Shown one piece after another: positions 7,035 to 7,703 of a DNA stretch of 7,703 bases. Location: positions 1-7,703 of the forward strand of contig CAMLSI010000246.1 of NCBI GenBank assembly GCA_946482585.1, written 5' to 3'. A program made the position numbers and the translations under genes. The notes beneath the pieces were generated by a model. It ran no database searches, was not told the DNA's origin, and was given only the letters and a program-made list of their open reading frames with translations. This DNA comes from an uncultured Lysobacteraceae bacterium. Its GTDB lineage: Bacteria > Pseudomonadota > Gammaproteobacteria > Xanthomonadales > Rhodanobacteraceae. How positions within the stretch are numbered: the stretch's first letter is position 1; each line of letters begins with the position of its first letter.

Positions 7035-7054
7035 GCGACGGCCGGGCCGATCGC
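7035..7054. terminator. GC-rich hairpin between convergent genes, possible bidirectional terminator
   Basis: In the 49 bases between the two convergent stop codons, GCGACGGC at 7035-7042 pairs with GCCGATCGC at 7046-7054, giving eight base pairs with one unpaired A (7050) and a three-base loop. There is no T-run on either side, so it is not a standard intrinsic terminator. Its position just after both genes is the main reason to list it. Confidence 0.3.
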
Positions 7055-7065
7055 CGCAGCGACGC

Positions 7066-7434
7066 CTATAGCGGCTGGCCGAAGTACAGCGTGTGACCCT
7101 GGTCGTCGTGGATAACGAGTTCCTTCGTCCGCCACCGCGTCTCGTGGACACTGCGGACGAACACGACCCCGTTCTCCGCGAGCCGGCTCGCGACTGCCTC
7201 GATGTCGTCCGTCTGGAAGTACAAATGGAAGTGGTCGCCGTCCTCGACATGGCGGATCGACGGATCGGTGTCGTCGATCTGCTTGAGATGGAACACCTGA
7301 GCACCCGCCCGCACGCCGGCGTAGAAGTCCTCGTAGCGGAATTCGAGACTGAAGCCGAGCCTGGTGGTGTAGAAGCGGATCGACGCCGCCATGTCGGTCG
7401 TGCGCAACTGCGGAATCAGAGCCTTGATCACCAT
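7066..7434 (-). CDS. VOC-superfamily protein (glyoxalase / bleomycin-resistance fold)
   Basis: Small cytoplasmic protein of 122 residues with the two beta-alpha-beta-beta-beta modules of the vicinal oxygen chelate fold: module one around 3-55 (TTDMAASIRFYTTRLGF at 12-28) and module two around 67-120 (HFHLYFQTDDIEAV at 68-81, ending GHTLYFGQP). Of the usual metal-ligand positions, His70 is kept, but the first-strand position is Ile7 and the final-strand glutamate position is Tyr117. The metal site therefore looks incomplete, as in bleomycin-resistance-like binding proteins rather than glyoxalase I or ring-cleaving dioxygenases. The ligand is unknown, and drug resistance should not be assumed. 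The ATG at 7434 has a good ribosome-binding site (GGGAG, six bases upstream). It follows the YkgJ-like gene by 57 bases on the same strand and may be co-transcribed. Confidence 0.9.
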   Translation of the reverse strand: MVIKALIPQLRTTDMAASIRFYTTRLGFSLEFRYEDFYAGVRAGAQVFHLKQIDDTDPSIRHVEDGDHFHLYFQTDDIEAVASRLAENGVVFVRSVHETRWRTKELVIHDDQGHTLYFGQPL

Positions 7435-7441
7435 GGACTTC

Positions 7442-7465
7442 TCCCGGACCGTAGTCCCGTACCGT
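7442..7465. repeat. Imperfect 11-base direct repeat before the VOC gene
   Basis: TCCCGGACCGT at 7442-7452 and TCCCGTACCGT at 7455-7465 match at 10 of 11 positions, 13 bases apart. The copy nearer the gene overlaps its ribosome-binding site. It could be a small local duplication or a regulator site; nothing else supports either reading. Confidence 0.3.
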
Positions 7466-7491
7466 GCGCGCGATGCGGTCTGCGCCGCGTA

Positions 7492-7703
7492 TCAGGACAC
7501 CGCTATCCTCAGGACGGCGCCGACCGGCGGCGCCGTCGACGCCTCGAGCTCGGCAATCCAGCGCAGCGCATGCTCCCGGCTCGTCCCGCACATGACCGGC
7601 TCCGGCCGCAGCCGCCCGCAGACGTCGGGACGGTCGGGCGATTCGAAGATCGCGCAGCGGTTGTCGTCGGTGAGCTGCACGCAGCGCACGCCGGCGGGTT
7701 TGC
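7492..7703 (-). CDS. YkgJ-family cysteine-cluster protein, 5' partial
   Basis: C-terminal part of a small protein resembling the YkgJ/UPF0153 family, which is thought to chelate zinc or iron through conserved cysteines; no definite function is known. The frame stays open to the window edge (K-P-A-G before the GTG at 7689), and family members have an N-terminal CxxC-type cluster that would lie outside the window, so the gene is cut off rather than starting at that GTG. Counting that GTG as residue 1, cysteines remain at 3, 12, 24 and 34, in the segments VRCVQL, NRCAIF, DVCGRL and VMCGTS, followed by SREHALRWIAELE, which matches the family's typical C-terminus. The VOC-family gene follows 57 bases downstream on the same strand. 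Confidence 0.82.
   Translation of the reverse strand, partial: KPAGVRCVQLTDDNRCAIFESPDRPDVCGRLRPEPVMCGTSREHALRWIAELEASTAPPVGAVLRIAVS
7513..7537 (-). other. Perfect 9-bp inverted repeat at the 3' end of the YkgJ-like gene
   Basis: GACGGCGCC at 7513-7521 and GGCGCCGTC at 7529-7537 are perfect reverse complements around a seven-base loop. In the minus-strand transcript this very stable hairpin ends 18 bases before the stop codon and lies about 80 bases before the VOC start. There is no T-run after it. It could affect pausing, RNA stability or the relative expression of the two genes, or be chance in GC-rich coding sequence. Confidence 0.4.

Overview
This is a GC-rich, densely coded bacterial chromosomal segment. 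Third codon positions are strongly G/C-biased, and the genes look like those of Proteobacteria. The combination of a cyclic-nucleotide-binding patatin protein, a CadC-like regulator with TPR repeats, a coniferyl-aldehyde-dehydrogenase-type enzyme, a YrdA-like gamma-carbonic anhydrase and a YkgJ-type cysteine-cluster protein fits a gammaproteobacterium, perhaps of the Xanthomonadales/Lysobacterales group. That placement is an inference from gene style only. I see no tRNA, rRNA, CRISPR array, insertion sequence, phage gene or toxin-antitoxin pair.

Layout. Positions 1-1728 (+) hold a patatin-like phospholipase with an N-terminal cAMP-type binding domain; its first few codons lie outside the window. 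Positions 1800-2138 (+) hold a small membrane protein whose reading frame is probably broken near 2052-2070; the lost C-terminal helix is readable in the next frame to 2145. Positions 2243-3364 (+) encode an exported beta-lactamase-fold serine hydrolase. It runs head-on into 3361-4929 (-), a membrane-anchored winged-helix regulator with a periplasmic TPR domain. The two stop codons share the four bases CTAG. Upstream of the regulator on the same strand, 30 bases away, is an aldehyde dehydrogenase of the coniferyl aldehyde type (4960-6372, -). A 119-base divergent intergenic region separates it from a gamma-carbonic anhydrase family protein (6492-7016, +). This converges on a glyoxalase/bleomycin-resistance-fold protein (7066-7434, -), which follows a YkgJ-like cysteine-cluster protein (7492-7703, -) cut off by the window end.

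How the genes may work together. The aldehyde dehydrogenase and the regulator look like one transcription unit, with the hydrolase as the facing neighbour. The region before the hydrolase carries a phased direct repeat of the type OmpR-like winged-helix proteins often bind. A sensor, hydrolase and aldehyde oxidase module is therefore possible but unproven. The other genes look like ordinary housekeeping or accessory metabolism. I did not find a clearly new biological system. The points most worth checking are the frameshifted membrane gene, the phased repeat before the hydrolase, the overlapping stop codons and the cysteine-bearing TPR sensor.
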